Part shown: positions 37,449 through 49,600 of the stretch, one piece after another
How the letters are laid out: every line of letters begins with the position of its first letter
Numbering within the stretch: the stretch's first letter is position 1
Source: Nymphaea colorata
Taxonomy: Eukaryota; Streptophyta; Magnoliopsida; Nymphaeales; Nymphaeaceae
Reading direction: 5' to 3'
Length of the DNA: 64,000 nucleotides
NCBI RefSeq assembly: GCF_008831285.2
Contig: NC_045146.1
Span: forward strand, 22,275,703 to 22,339,702
Made by a program: the position numbers and the translations under genes
The notes under the pieces: generated by a model
The model's database searches: none
What the model saw: the letters and a program-made list of their open reading frames with translations, nothing else
Told to the model about the DNA's origin: nothing

Positions 37449-40400
37449 GGTGTAGATCTCTTGAATAAATTGTTCTTTTATTATTAGATGCATATTATTA
37501 GATCCGAAATAGAGTCAAACTCAATTCAGTTTGATACTGGAACACTTTATATATATATATATATATATATATAAAGGTGAGTAAATGATGACTCTGTTTA
37601 TAATCACCCAGCTATTTAACCATGGTTGCCCATATAAAGAAAATGAATAGGTGAGAAAAAAACAAAGAAAAAGAGGTGCAAAATAATATTAAATAATGAA
37701 ATTAACCATAACCATTTTCTCTTTATTTTTGTCATCACAGTCTATCATGTTGGTTTCAACGGTGCAAATTAAATGGTTGAATGACTTTAATATATATATA
37801 TATATATATATAAAATAACGTGATGGCTTATTTTTGGCAAAGCCTGCCTGAAAATCTGGAACCATTTTTTGTTGTAAATATATCTCCATCAACAAAATTA
37901 AAAGAAAGGGGCTATCCCCACGCACCCTTTGTCCGAAAGACGAGAGCTTACAATCGACTCCTTTTTTCTCGTCATGTCGTTCCCTCTAGAAACAAGTACT
38001 TTGACAATTGACAATGCTTTTCTATAAAATTAGCCATGAAACTGAGATCGGTTCCTACATACATATATTATTTTCTTAGTGTTTAGAATAGAATCGACTA
38101 GCCACAAAAGATAAAATGACCGTTAAATATATAAAATTTGGCCTACGCGAAAAAAAAAAAAACGAAACGAAAAAACAAGAATTGAACTTTATGTCAAGTT
38201 CTAAGCTTTTGATTTTGAAAATCATATGCGTAGGTTATGAAAAGGCCGACTTGAAATATGTATTGGGGACTTGAAATATGTATTGCCATTAAAAGGTTTA
38301 GATCACGAACGAACGAGGGAAGAAAACTTTTACCTCAATTGTTTATCACAGTAACTATAGTTTAATTATAAAGATGACTATACCAGACTGGTAGTAGGGC
38401 GCGGCATCAAAGTTGAAGGGTGTTCTGTTCTACCACTGACTCAGGACCCCAAAGGCAGGGAGAATAGAGGGGGGGTCTTACCGTATTGATGCTACTGGAA
38501 TTCAAAATAAATATTGACTGCCTGCCAACCCCCTCAAATGTTACAGACTGCCCACCAACCCTCTCAAGAGTTGAGTTGCAGCGTCAAACTTTTACGCCAC
38601 CAAAGGTGTTGGTCTTGTGTGGCCGGCTTCATGTCCCTGAAGACGTTTGGTAACAAGAATATTGTGTCCTTCAAACAAGTACACTCTTAAAACAACATTC
38701 TAGAAACATGTGTTCTACCAACACTTGCTCTTCTTACTAACAAAAGTGATAAGGAATCTTGAAATTATATCGATCAAACAGCTACCCCTCAGGTTATTCA
38801 TTTAAAACCGAGATTTTGGTTGCCCTCCCAAACATGAAAAAGATATTCTTCAAAACTCATCAAGAAATTCATTTTTTGAAAATCAAGTTTTTTGAAAAAT
38901 CATTTTCTCAATGTAATAGTAATACCCAAACACTGCCATAATGTGTGTTCGGCCCTCGAACACCCACGAGGAACTACCTCGGGCCTTAGTCCATAGAAAA
39001 TTTTATGTTCGACGTCCCAACACCAACGACCTTATGTAGCACAGCTGCCAATTAGTGGGAGGCACCTGCCAAAAGGACAAACTTAGTTTCAAAGCAGAGG
39101 CAGCCGTAAGGAGAAGGGACCTTGAAAAGTAGGGTTGAGTACTCAACCTTCAACCACAGTTGGCTGAATCGCATCAGTTAGCTCGGATCGCTAAAAAACC
39201 TGGCCACGAATCAGGGTTGGCCCGACTCACCTTTGCCTCGGCCAAACTTGGCCTTGACTTGCCCAATTCAAGAAGTCAACTTGCTGACCCAGTGACCCGG
39301 TCATCTGTTGATCCGAATATCAGTCACGGGTTTGCCAACTATGCCTTCAACAGCCCTTTCAAACTCCACCGACCATGCCACATTTATTCTATATGCAAAT
39401 ATAAATATTAGTCAGACTCTTCTCAATTTCTATTAAAAGCTGCGCCTCCACAATTGAACTCCCCTCGATTTCTTTAACTCCAAACTACGCCTCAGTTCAA
39501 CCCCCAAATGAATTATACTGCCTTTGGTCTTACGGCTAAAGCAAGTGTTTCTGGTAGGCGAAGAAAGTCCGTTGAAGTTGTTCTATGAGGGACAGCTAGA
39601 GCCAGGCAAGTTGTGACGCATCCAAGAGACTCGCTGGAAAAGCAAATTAAAAGAAACACGATCTGGATACGGAGTTTCGCTATCTGCACCACAAACACAA
39701 ACGCAGAAGAACAATTTGAATAGAATTGTCGCAATCACTCCATTCGATCAAATGAGTGTGTGCCATGTGAAAGCAAATGCGAAGCTTTAAAGCAAAGGAA
39801 AAGGACGGGGATTTGGCCATGAAAAGGTAGCTTTGCTCCAGTTGCCGGATTCGATATTTTTCCATCTCGTTTCATGTGAACAAACCCGTATTGGTTCTCC
39901 ATGCAACTAGATGAGCCTAAATTAACGATAGAATTAAAGAAGCCGAGCCTGAGCTTGGTCGAGTGCCCAGCATGGGCCGATGCAGATGTGGAAAATTATC
40001 TAGACAGATCCCAAAAGAAGTTTTATTTTCATGTTGTCACTTCAATATAATTTTTCCCATTTATATATTCGTACCCCTTAAAAATTTTAAATTTTATACA
40101 TAACGCCTTTCAAATGGAATTTTCTGCTCTGCCACCTGAATTCCAGTCAGTGGCATATATACACTAACTAAATATCGTTACTTTTCTTTTTTTTATATAT
40201 AACGAGCGCTTAATTAATTCTGTCTTAAGTTTTTTCAAATGCTGATATAAAATAGTGCATATAGGATTTGGAACTTTTTGTTCCACCTGAAAACTACCAT
40301 TAGACAACAAATGGGAAAATGATAAAGCGATTATCTTCTATGGATAAATTTTAAAAAGCAAAAAAGTTAATTTTGCTGAAAAGAACAAAAATGCCCTTAA

Positions 40401-40649
40401 AAAAAATACTCATTGCATGGGAAATTAAAACCAGCCAAATGCATGGTGGATGTTACTGGGGGTTGAATATTTATGATCATTAGTGCACCATAAATTGTGG
40501 TATACTACTATAAAGAGTTGCTCATACTCATATAGTATAATATTTTTTAGAGACTGTTTTCATATACTTAATCATCTGATAACATCCGGCAACCAATTGA
40601 TTTCAATTTCTCCCCATCTTGCGCACAAATTGCATGGTTGCTATGTGAT
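37449..40649. other. Non-coding, repeat-rich interval
   Basis: This holds AT microsatellites (37549-37573, 37788-37812) around a diverged copy of the 319-bp repeat. At 38641-38935 is an area with weak gtttgg/ccaaac ends. Several short open frames have no recognisable product. No gene supported. Confidence 0.5.
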
Positions 40650-40837
40650 CAAGGGCGGAGCCAAGGTAGGGCCCTGGCCTCATCTCAACTTTTTTTTTTT
40701 TTAAAGTTTACATGTAAAATTTTAAAATATTTCACTTGTTGTATATAAAAATTTTGAAAAATAACATTTTGATTCTAGTTAAACTTTTGAAACTTTAATT
40801 TGGTTCGCCTTATGAAAAACTTCTAGCTCCACCCTTA
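40650..40837. mobile_element. hAT-like MITE with perfect 8-bp target duplication
   Basis: The 188-bp element is flanked by TATGTGAT at 40642-40649 and 40838-40845. The left end is CAAGGGCGGAGCCA and the right end, reverse-complemented, is TAAGGGTGGAGCTA. The GGGCGGAGCCA-type end is common to short plant hAT derivatives. The interior is AT-rich with a T-run and has no coding capacity. Confidence 0.85.
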
Positions 40838-41637
40838 TATGTGATGGATTCCGTTCCGTTCCTGCAGAAGTGAGAAGACGCTTCTCTTGCAAAATGTCCA
40901 AATAAATTTCTAAAACAATAAAAGAGTATGTGGTAACTAGTGATGATGATTTGAAGAGCAAGAGAGAGATCAAGAAGAAGTGCATATATTTTAAAGGGAA
41001 AGTTGACAGTCGGTGAACAACCAAAAATAGGCTTGTTTGAGCTTTGATCGTTTGTTTTTCATCTTGCATGCAGGAACCATTATAACCTGATTTATATCTT
41101 GTTGGAACACCAACCTAAAGGATATTATGTAGTTGCATGACTGTTACATCTCTAGTTTTTGCGATATAACGTGATATGATAGAATACTCTTTGGTATGAC
41201 TGAAGGTAATTAAATTTATATTTGAAAACTGAGGGGAGCCGAAGCAGATGCAACCTGACTTGTTAGCCCCGCAAGTAAAGCACAACAAAAGAGACCTGCG
41301 GTGGTCCTGTTAATGGCGGTTTTAATCAATTAATCATGCAATGAAAGGAGAGTAGTGAATGCGTTACTGCAAATTGAAATTGAGGCCAACCGGTCATCAT
41401 CCCCGTCGCTTTACGCATCATTAACTAATAATAAAAAATGGTGCAAGCTATCAACTCGGTACGTTTTTCCGGCAACTTGGCATGTGCTAAATTGTTCAAC
41501 CAGCACGCACATGGTGCTACTATCCACTTGTTGAACAAGTAGAAAGAAGAAAATTTTCTCAGCCTCCTCACTATTTGACTTTCAGTTCACTCACAACCAA
41601 CTGCCCGGAAAAGAGTCCAAGATTCTTCCTATCTTTA

Positions 41638-42017
41638 GGACCGGTTTGATGCATTAGAAATATTAAGTAAGTTGGAAAGAAGTTTTCATAAACTTATTTG
41701 AAAAAATGAAAACAAAATCTATCTTTCCAAAACCTTTTTGTGTTTGTTGTACATGGGTTTATGTTTTGCGAAATAAATTTCTCAGTTTGATAAGAATGGA
41801 AGAAGAAAAAACAAAATAGTTGGATTAAGCATTGCTTGAAAGTCCAACGGTAACTTTCTTCATTCTGGAAATGTTTTTTCCACCCCTTGAGATGGAAAGA
41901 AATTTATGAAAAAGACTTTCTGAAAACCAACTCAAGGTTCACTTTTTCATCTCAAGTTTGATGGGCAAGAAAAATTTTCAAAAATTTGAATTTTATTTAC
42001 ACCAATCAAACAGGCTC
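41638..42017. mobile_element. Tourist-like (PIF/Harbinger) MITE
   Basis: The 380-bp element is flanked by TTA at 41635-41637 and 42018-42020, the usual three-base target of PIF/Harbinger elements. The left end is GGACCGGTTTGAT and the right end, reverse-complemented, is GAGCCTGTTTGAT, close to the GGNCCTGTTTGG ends of Tourist MITEs. It contains no transposase. Confidence 0.75.
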
Positions 42018-43441
42018 TTAAGGTGCGGCCTGCATTAGCATCAATGATGGCAGCAGTCACACTCCATTATCTAAAACATAGATGTATAATGCCCATAAGA
42101 ATTGATTTGCCTCTTGGTTCTCCAGTCAAACTAGTTAAACACTTTGAAAGTGTTTAATAAATTTATCCAGAGATTGAGTAGTGTTCTAGTGTTTCATGAA
42201 TTTGATTTAACTTTTGATATAAATTCATGGAATGGTCAGAGATTGTTGTTTGAATGGTCAAATAATTTCTATGATGAGATAAAGAAACTTTTCCTGTTTA
42301 TCTTTTCTTACTCGTCAATTTCAAAAAGCAACAAGTATGGAAGTCATTCTCACCATCTGTTTGATTGCCTTGTGCAATGAATTCGACCTTTTACTTTTAC
42401 TGGCTTTGAGACGCCCGACCTCCATGCCCTCTCTGTCTCAACTCACACACGCAATGAACAGCTAGGCTGACTTGGGCGCCGCTGCAAACAGGACAGCTAT
42501 ACACATGTTGACACACGCTCCGCGACCCCTCTTCAACTCAAGTATACACCTTTACAGCAAGTCCAAGCCATATAAAATAATCCCCCAATTATACTTTGTC
42601 AACAAACATTATTAACTGGCATACCAATTCTTTCATATGGATCAACATTCTTCTGACTCCAAACAAAACCCAACAGCAACGGAGGCCCCCTTTTTTATTT
42701 CTTAATCACTCAACTTTATATCCCAACATGATATTGATATATAAAGTTGTCGTTGTCTTCCCTTCTTTTCTCTCTCTCTCTAAAAGGTGAGCCCCCACCT
42801 TTATAAAAAAAACAAGACCATGAGGAAAAGAAACACGCGGGTAAGCCCACCCCACCGTACTTCCCGCCTCCTGTGTGAACAAAATCTAAAGGGGGGCGGG
42901 CTCGCTCGCGATCAACTTCCGTACCTCACAGATGAGCTAGCTCCCCACTACTCTAACCTTATCTGCTAAACCGCTAACGGCTAATCATTCCGGTGGACAT
43001 ATTATATAATTCTATGGTTCACATCCGTCGGCCTCACAGTAACAAAGGTTTTGCCTGATTGGAACATAATAAAATATTGTGAGGCAACAAATCAATTTAG
43101 GTATGTTCATGTAGACAGCCAAATGTGTAATAAAACAATTTATCTGTGTTCATGTGGGCAACTGTCACACATATGGCTCTGCCGCCTATAGCTACTCAAT
43201 TCAGGTTATAAAAAAAAATCCACAATTGGTTTGAACAGTGAGTCCCACAGAGGGAGGTGATTTCAGATCAGCTTCTTTTAAAAGCAGTCATGTAACCCAA
43301 AAAAAAAAAAAAAAAAGGAAGAGATGCACGCTTTTCCCAAAACCAGGGGAGGAGGCCGTGGAGTGGAAGTGCGGATCCGAACGTCCGGTTTTGTTGGTAT
43401 GTTGTTACGAAAAGGAGGAGGGGCCCGCACGTTGTAATTGT

Positions 43442-43462
43442 CACGTGAGACGCGGTACCGCG
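43442..43462 (+). promoter_or_regulatory. G-box beside a CGCG palindrome, upstream of CBF
   Basis: CACGTG at 43442-43447 is followed three bases later by the perfect 12-bp palindrome CGCGGTACCGCG (43451-43462), about 0.92 kb before the CBF start. G-boxes bind bHLH factors (PIFs among them) and bZIPs. CGCG-type boxes bind CAMTA factors, known activators of CBF genes in Arabidopsis. Binding here is inferred. Confidence 0.45.
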
Positions 43463-44089
43463 GAAAGCCAACCCAAACGGTCTCTCTTACCTGTCTAACC
43501 GTGTTGGGTCCTACCCGCCTGCCTTCCAACTGTCAGGTCACCCTCCGAAGTCCAAGTGGGCTCCCCACCCCCGTGCACTTCACTCGCCGATCATGATATT
43601 ATTTTCTGATATGCTCATCGATTAAACTGAGCCCTAAACAGACTCAAATTTAACAGCAAACGGCTCCCGTCCATGTCATGGAGAGAGCAGCTGACTATGG
43701 AGAAATGGACTCGTCGAGACTCCAAGTCCAGTAGGTGGGTCGCTTTCCGGGGGGATATTTCCCCGTCCGTTCGGAGTCAGTCACATGTAGAGGGAAGGGA
43801 GGGAGGGAAGCTCGGTCCAGCCCATTCGATGCACTCCAGCTGTTTGACTGCCGGGGGGCGTTGAATAGACGCCTTCCTTTTTTTTAAAATCCAAACAAGT
43901 CCAGGTCAACCAAACCATCTCCGTCACCCCCCACTTGACCACCGCCGGACCTCCGTCACCGGAACTCCCCCACCACAACTCACACGCTGTTCCTCTGTTT
44001 CCGGACGGAAGAAAAATCGCCGGGGGCCCCGCAGGTCGTCATCCAGTCCGGAGAGAATTTTGGTGCTTTTGTTTTTTTTCTTCACCAGA

Positions 44090-44095
44090 ACGCGT
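44090..44095 (+). promoter_or_regulatory. ACGCGT (CAMTA-type box) upstream of CBF
   Basis: ACGCGT followed by GG lies about 155 bp upstream of the TATA box. It fits the VCGCGB consensus for CAMTA factors, which link calcium signals to CBF induction in cold. A match this short can occur by chance. Confidence 0.4.
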
Positions 44096-44244
44096 GGCCC
44101 ATCTGCCACATCAGCGGATATGGTGACGTGTCGTCTCCAGCTGGATGTGAATCAGCCTATTGAATGCCGAGAAGCGCCCGTCCAGGCTGGTGACCTAAGA
44201 GAGAAACCGTGTGTGCTGGGCCCCCACGACTGAGGAACCCAAAA

Positions 44245-44252
44245 CTATAAAG
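44245..44252 (+). promoter_or_regulatory. TATA box of the CBF gene
   Basis: CTATAAAG lies 131 bp before the ATG in a GC-rich promoter and is followed by a C/T-rich leader. Spacing predicts transcription starting near 44280 and a 5' UTR of roughly 100 bases. Confidence 0.7.
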
Positions 44253-44382
44253 CCCCCGCCACTTCCCTCACTCCCCTCTCGACCAACACCTCCCCAACTT
44301 TACTTCCCCTCCAACTCAATTCTCAGCTTACTCCTCCTCTTCACTTCACTGCTCTCCTACCAATCGTTCTCTAATCCTGCAG

Positions 44383-45072
44383 ATGACGGACTACTCCAAC
44401 TTTCCGGCGCAGGGCTTCCCCTTCCTCTGCGGCACCACCGACAACAAGCTGTGCCTCGAAAACGCCCAGGGCTCGCCCCTTTCCGACACCGGCGAGCTGC
44501 CACCCAAACGCAGAGCTGGCCGCAAGAAGTTCCGCGAGACCAGGCACCCCGTCTACCGTGGCGTTCGACGCCGTAACGGTGGGAAATGGGTGTGCGAGGT
44601 GCGTGAGCCCAACAAGAAGACGAGGATATGGCTCGGGACGTACCCGACGCCGGAGATGGCGGCGAGGGCACACGACGTTGCGGCCCTCGCGCTCAGGGGG
44701 CGGTCTGCTTGCCTCAACTTCAAGGACTCCGCCTGGCTGCTCCCTTCTCCCCCCTCCTCCAGTGCGAAGGACATTAGGCGGACGGCGATGGAGGCAGCCG
44801 AGAGGTTCCGGCCCAAGGAGATGGAAGGCGTGGAGGGAGAGCAGGCGGAAGGGGCCGGTGGAGCCAATCCGGCGGCGGCGTCTGCGGGGGCGGCGACGGG
44901 CGGCGGCCGGGACAGCGTCTTCTTCATGGACGACGAAGCGGTGTTCGGGATGCCGAGCCTGCTGGACAGCATGGCGGAAGGGATGCTTCTCTCGCCTCCC
45001 TCGTGTGGGTCCCCCTTCGATGACATGGAAGACGACGACGCAGACGTCCAGCTCTGGAGCTACTCCATCTGA
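44383..45072 (+). CDS. CBF: CBF/DREB1 transcription factor (cold-response type)
   Basis: Intronless, 229 aa. It carries the CBF signature before the AP2 domain, [16 protein letters not shown] (41-56). Its fourth residue is Arg where most members have Pro. The AP2 domain follows (about 57-115, [19 protein letters not shown]) with Val70 (V14) and Glu75 (E19) for DRE/CRT binding. The second signature reads DSAWL (115-119) in place of [20 protein letters not shown] (130-144) follows. The acidic C-terminal activation region contains [24 protein letters not shown] (197-206) and the conserved LWSY (224-227). CBF proteins are nuclear activators that switch on cold and dehydration genes. It is single copy here, unlike the tandem CBF clusters of many temperate plants. 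The stop lies 444 bp from the GEN1 stop, and the two genes converge. Confidence 0.97.
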   Translation: MTDYSNFPAQGFPFLCGTTDNKLCLENAQGSPLSDTGELPPKRRAGRKKFRETRHPVYRGVRRRNGGKWVCEVREPNKKTRIWLGTYPTPEMAARAHDVAALALRGRSACLNFKDSAWLLPSPPSSSAKDIRRTAMEAAERFRPKEMEGVEGEQAEGAGGANPAAASAGAATGGGRDSVFFMDDEAVFGMPSLLDSMAEGMLLSPPSCGSPFDDMEDDDADVQLWSYSI

Positions 45073-45515
45073 CCGAGTCGCTCCGATCAAAGGCCAAAAG
45101 GACGTCCCGGGTCGGCATTTTATCGCCCTCGCCCGCCCTCGACTCTTCTTGTCTAAGAAGTATTCGGAGTTTGTGTGATGAGAGAAAGCTCGGTAGGTTT
45201 TTTTTTTTTTTTTTTAATTTTCCTTCTGAATTTTGGTTCGTTTTTTGTGTTCTTTGGCCAAGAACCGTTGGGCAGAGTACTGAACTCTTGACCTTCTTCA
45301 AGTCGAAGGTCTTAAGTCCAAGACTCTAGCAAGCGGGACGGTGTGTTCTTCTTGGGCAAAATCAGTGAAAGTGTACTTATTAAGCCTGTAAATTTGCAAG
45401 GTGCAACTATTATTGTACATATACCAAAATAACAGTTGCTTTACATTGAAAGATGATCTCCACAAGTTCCTCCCTTTTCATAATTTACATTATAAACAAA
45501 AATGGCAAGGCCAAA
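45073..45515. other. Convergent spacer between CBF and GEN1
   Basis: This 443-bp stretch must hold both 3' UTRs. It has a run of about 19 T at 45199-45217 and nothing else I can recognise. Confidence 0.6.
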
Positions 45516-46621
45516 TTAGTTAAACAGAAGCCTTCTCCGCGCAGATTTCGATAATTCTGCAGCCGGAGCAATTGTACGCTTGTCGACATTCTGTGACGGT
45601 GAAGCAATGCCGGCATCCTTGATGGGTATGATTTGATCAGAAGAGCTTAGCCTCTTTGTTGATCGGAAGTACTCGGTGATGCTGCGCTGTGCGGTTCCTT
45701 GATCAGTGGGGGATTTCCGGCGCCCAGATTTGGCCTTCTTTACTTCCTGCAGAGAGCGGGAAATGGGCTCAGAGGAGAAATGAATTACTCAGAGTTGGAA
45801 AAATAGCGTTGATTTCACGTCAAACTCAAACAAATGTTCGAATTCCTCAAGCGGGCCATGTTTGAGGCTGTAAGACCGTCTGAGAGTCGATGCAAACCCA
45901 GTTCGATACATGAGCAAAAGAACAGCCAGTTCGTAATTAAGCTGCATCTACAAGTTGAAACATGAACCGGTTCAAGCAGTGGAGTTGGGCAGATTTTTAT
46001 AAATCGACCGTTGTAATGGGGAGCAGGAGAACTTTTTGTCTTTATGGAAAGAACCCCACTAGATTTTTGCTGCAGCTTTCTGATCGGTCGGTCACGTATT
46101 TTGCCGAAGCTTTTTGGATCACGTGCTCAGGAATTACTATTCTCAAATATGATTTAATAATGATCCATATGCATCAGCTTGGCAGACGGAAAAGGATTGA
46201 ATCCATGCCGTAAAACTTTTTGGTTTTTAACTGTAGTTTCGAGATTGAGCAGCGACGACCCGTTCTTTGGTGTCTTTAGTGCTGACTGAGAGCAAAGGTC
46301 GTGAACCAGTCAGGACATCGCTTGGGCGTCTCGGTTTCTTAGCTGTACCGATTGAATCTGATTTTCTATGTATTTAAATTTATTTCTTGAGTCAACAAAT
46401 TAATGCAAGAGCTGTAATGTCAAAACCGTCCCCTCTTTACAAGTAGATGGTTAATTGGAAGAATATCATGGTTAGTCCAGGGTCCAATTTGCGAAGAAAT
46501 GCTACATGCATGTCTTTTACACATCATGCAAGATCTGTAGGTTAACAAGGTGCCTTTCTGTGCATGCATGAAATTAGATTTTAACGGTTTAAAAGATTTA
46601 ACCTTTTTAGTTTTATAAAAT

Positions 46622-46696
<75 letters not shown>

Positions 46697-49600
46697 TGCT
46701 ACCTGTTCCTTGAGGAACTGTTCAACTTGCTCAGGAAATGCAGACTTCACGAGTTCCATATTCTCATCCGTTGTTATGTAACATGAACCATCATCTGCAA
46801 CAAACTTGGCAATATCTGCAGCATCGTCTAGCATGTCAGTAAGTTCATCAGTTCCAAATGATTTTCTTTCTTGATCATTGGATTCTCCAGTCATTGCATC
46901 CGGATCAGTCTGACAGATGACTGAACCACCATCATCTGACTGAGCACAAACTTCACTAGCTCCTGACGGGTTTTTATCTTGACCATCATGCCATGGTCTT
47001 ACTTGTGGTGCCTCATCAATCCGTTGCCTCGGTTCAGGCCATGCTCTTTTCCATTTTATCACATATGACTGGATGCCATTCCGGACTTTCACCCGATGAA
47101 TGGAATCAAACTTGTACTGATCGAACAAAAGCAGATCATCTGAATGGTTGGACGCCATCTCCCTTAGAAAGAAGGTAGACAGCAAGGGAAGCAGCCTTTC
47201 ACGAATATATGATGGTTTCCAGTTTTGGTAGTAGGACAAGAAATCTATCAGACATCCAGCTTCAGGCTTTCTCCATGAGATAGCCGGCCCAGTTTCCTCT
47301 GCAACAATAAATGCCATCTTCAGTCTAATACATCAATCAATAATGTAAAAATTGATTAGATGGACGACACAAAAAGTTCAAGCCCAAAGTTTGAAGGAAC
47401 GAAGAGATGAATCATTCCAAGCACAACTTATATTTGGTTGTCTCACAGTATAGATGCAACTCAAAACTGGATCATTTGCTGAAATTAATCATCCTGCCAT
47501 GATTCATGTAAACAAATTCTCCAATTATTTCAGTATCGAGTCAAGACAACTTGTATGTAAAATTCTCTTTGAACAGTCTCAAAACATACACTTCAACAAC
47601 CCGCCGTGGCCCCAACAACCCCTCTCTTTGGAACCTCACACAATGCAGATGAAACAGTGGAACTGAACTTTAACGTACCAGAGAAATAACCATTGTTGCT
47701 AGCAAGAAACATTTCCACGATCTCCTGGTTTGGGAAATTCTCTTCTGCTCCAATCAGCCTACAGACTTTGAGCTGCCAGTTCTCTTCCTTCTTACTATTC
47801 TTCCTTCTCACCATCTAACACATAAGATAAGGAAAGTGAAGAAAGATGAATCATTAAGCATCAGCAGTCTGACTGGATGTTTACAGCCTACGACTGATGA
47901 TGGCATTCATCAAAGATCAATTGGCAAAAGAACAAAATCAAGGTGAAAAGGGACAGAAATAAGACATGATGGCATTCATCAAAGATCAAGAATGAGACAT
48001 ACAGATTGGTTGCCATCATTTTAAAAAAGAAAAAAATCAAAACCTTGTTAAAATGAATCTTAGGCAATTTAAGTTGAAAAAATATTAATGGACGAAGTGC
48101 AGTTAAGGTCCACCACCAGGTGACCTTATGACCGCACACCACCACCAGGACCCCACATCTACTAGTTGGTGAGCCAAAACAGTTAACAGGGTCATGGTCA
48201 CAATTGTGGGTCCTGGTTGTGTTGAAGATACAACGCGGTCCTGGTTGTGTTAAAGATACAACGCTGGGCTACCTAATCTGAATTTACATGGGGTGTACAG
48301 AAATCGAATGCAGTCAATTCAGACCATTCTGAATAGTAAATGGATGAATAGCTTCACAATTTCAAGCTGAAAAGCCATTATTATTGCGAATATTATGTAC
48401 GATGTTACTTTCAGAACAGTTACTTCTTTATCTGCTCTCCATCTTTGACAACCCAACTCGCATGGATAGCGGATAACACATTGAAAAAATTTATCAAACT
48501 TTTACTAAAGCTGAAGATTGTGTTTGTTAGGAAACTATACTTATTTAAAATATATGCAAATGTATCCGGAATAGCAAATCTAGAAGCAAGATGATGAAAG
48601 CATAAAAAAATGAAATACCTCACAGCAGCTAGAGCATGCACACTTGAAGCCCATAGGCTTCTGAATGCAGCCTTCAACACCACTAACATTGCAATATTCA
48701 CAAGCACCCTTGCAATGAGCATCTCTGGTACCAGGATGACCACAATGTGAACAATGGTTAGGCTTACGCTTTGGCAAACTAGTCTCAGCATCTGCAGCAT
48801 CAGTGTCTGGATTTTTCAAACCATGGAAGATCAATTTTGGGTCTTTCTTCCCCACTTCATGCAATCTGCATACCAAAAAATAACATATTGAGAACAAGCT
48901 GGTATGGTCATCAAAGAGAGAGGAATTCATTTTACTAAAATGCTTTACAATAACTTGTACTACCGATCCAGAATGTCATCTTCATGAAATAGTTGAACAA
49001 AGCGAACAGCATTGCTAAAACCAATGCCCTGTATCCCTTTCAGATCATAATCATTTCCAACCAAGAGACCAATAGCAACCAAGTGCTTTCTTCTCAATCC
49101 AAGATGAGCTTCAATGTCTGACATATGGTAACATTCAATAAATGAACCCTGCAAAAGAAAATATGAGAAAAATGTGATGCATATGATCCATGAGCTACGA
49201 CTAATAGGTGAATCTAGCAACAAAATAAAAACCAAGCATTACTGCAGTTATTAATCTAACATATACAACATAAAACATACCAAAATGGCCCTTAACCTAG
49301 CAATCACAGACATATACATTTGCACATGCACGTACACTCACAAACACAAAATTATGCATGGACAATGGTCAACTCACAATTTACCTGTGAATCTTTTCTT
49401 GGCAATTCAGTCAACTAAGATCAAAATATTCTATGATTCTATCTATTAGCTAGTCCTTGGTAGAACCAATTTTCTTTTATATTTAAGGATATTGTTATCG
49501 AATATGAACTTGCAATTACCACCATTGGCAATTCAGTCAACTAATATCAAAGACTTCTATCAATTAGCTAGCCTTTGTCATAACAAATTCATTTGTATTT

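Larger units (their letters stand above)
42021..44244. other. Upstream region of the CBF gene
   Basis: The region becomes steadily more GC-rich towards the gene. Open frames on both strands overlap and show no domains, so I treat it as promoter and distal upstream DNA. It holds a G-box, a CGCG palindrome and a further ACGCGT (separate entries), and an A-run at 43299-43316. Confidence 0.5.

Noticed and set aside
38641..38935. Possible MITE with gtttgg / ccaaac ends
   Set aside because: Only about six end bases pair well and no target duplication was found.
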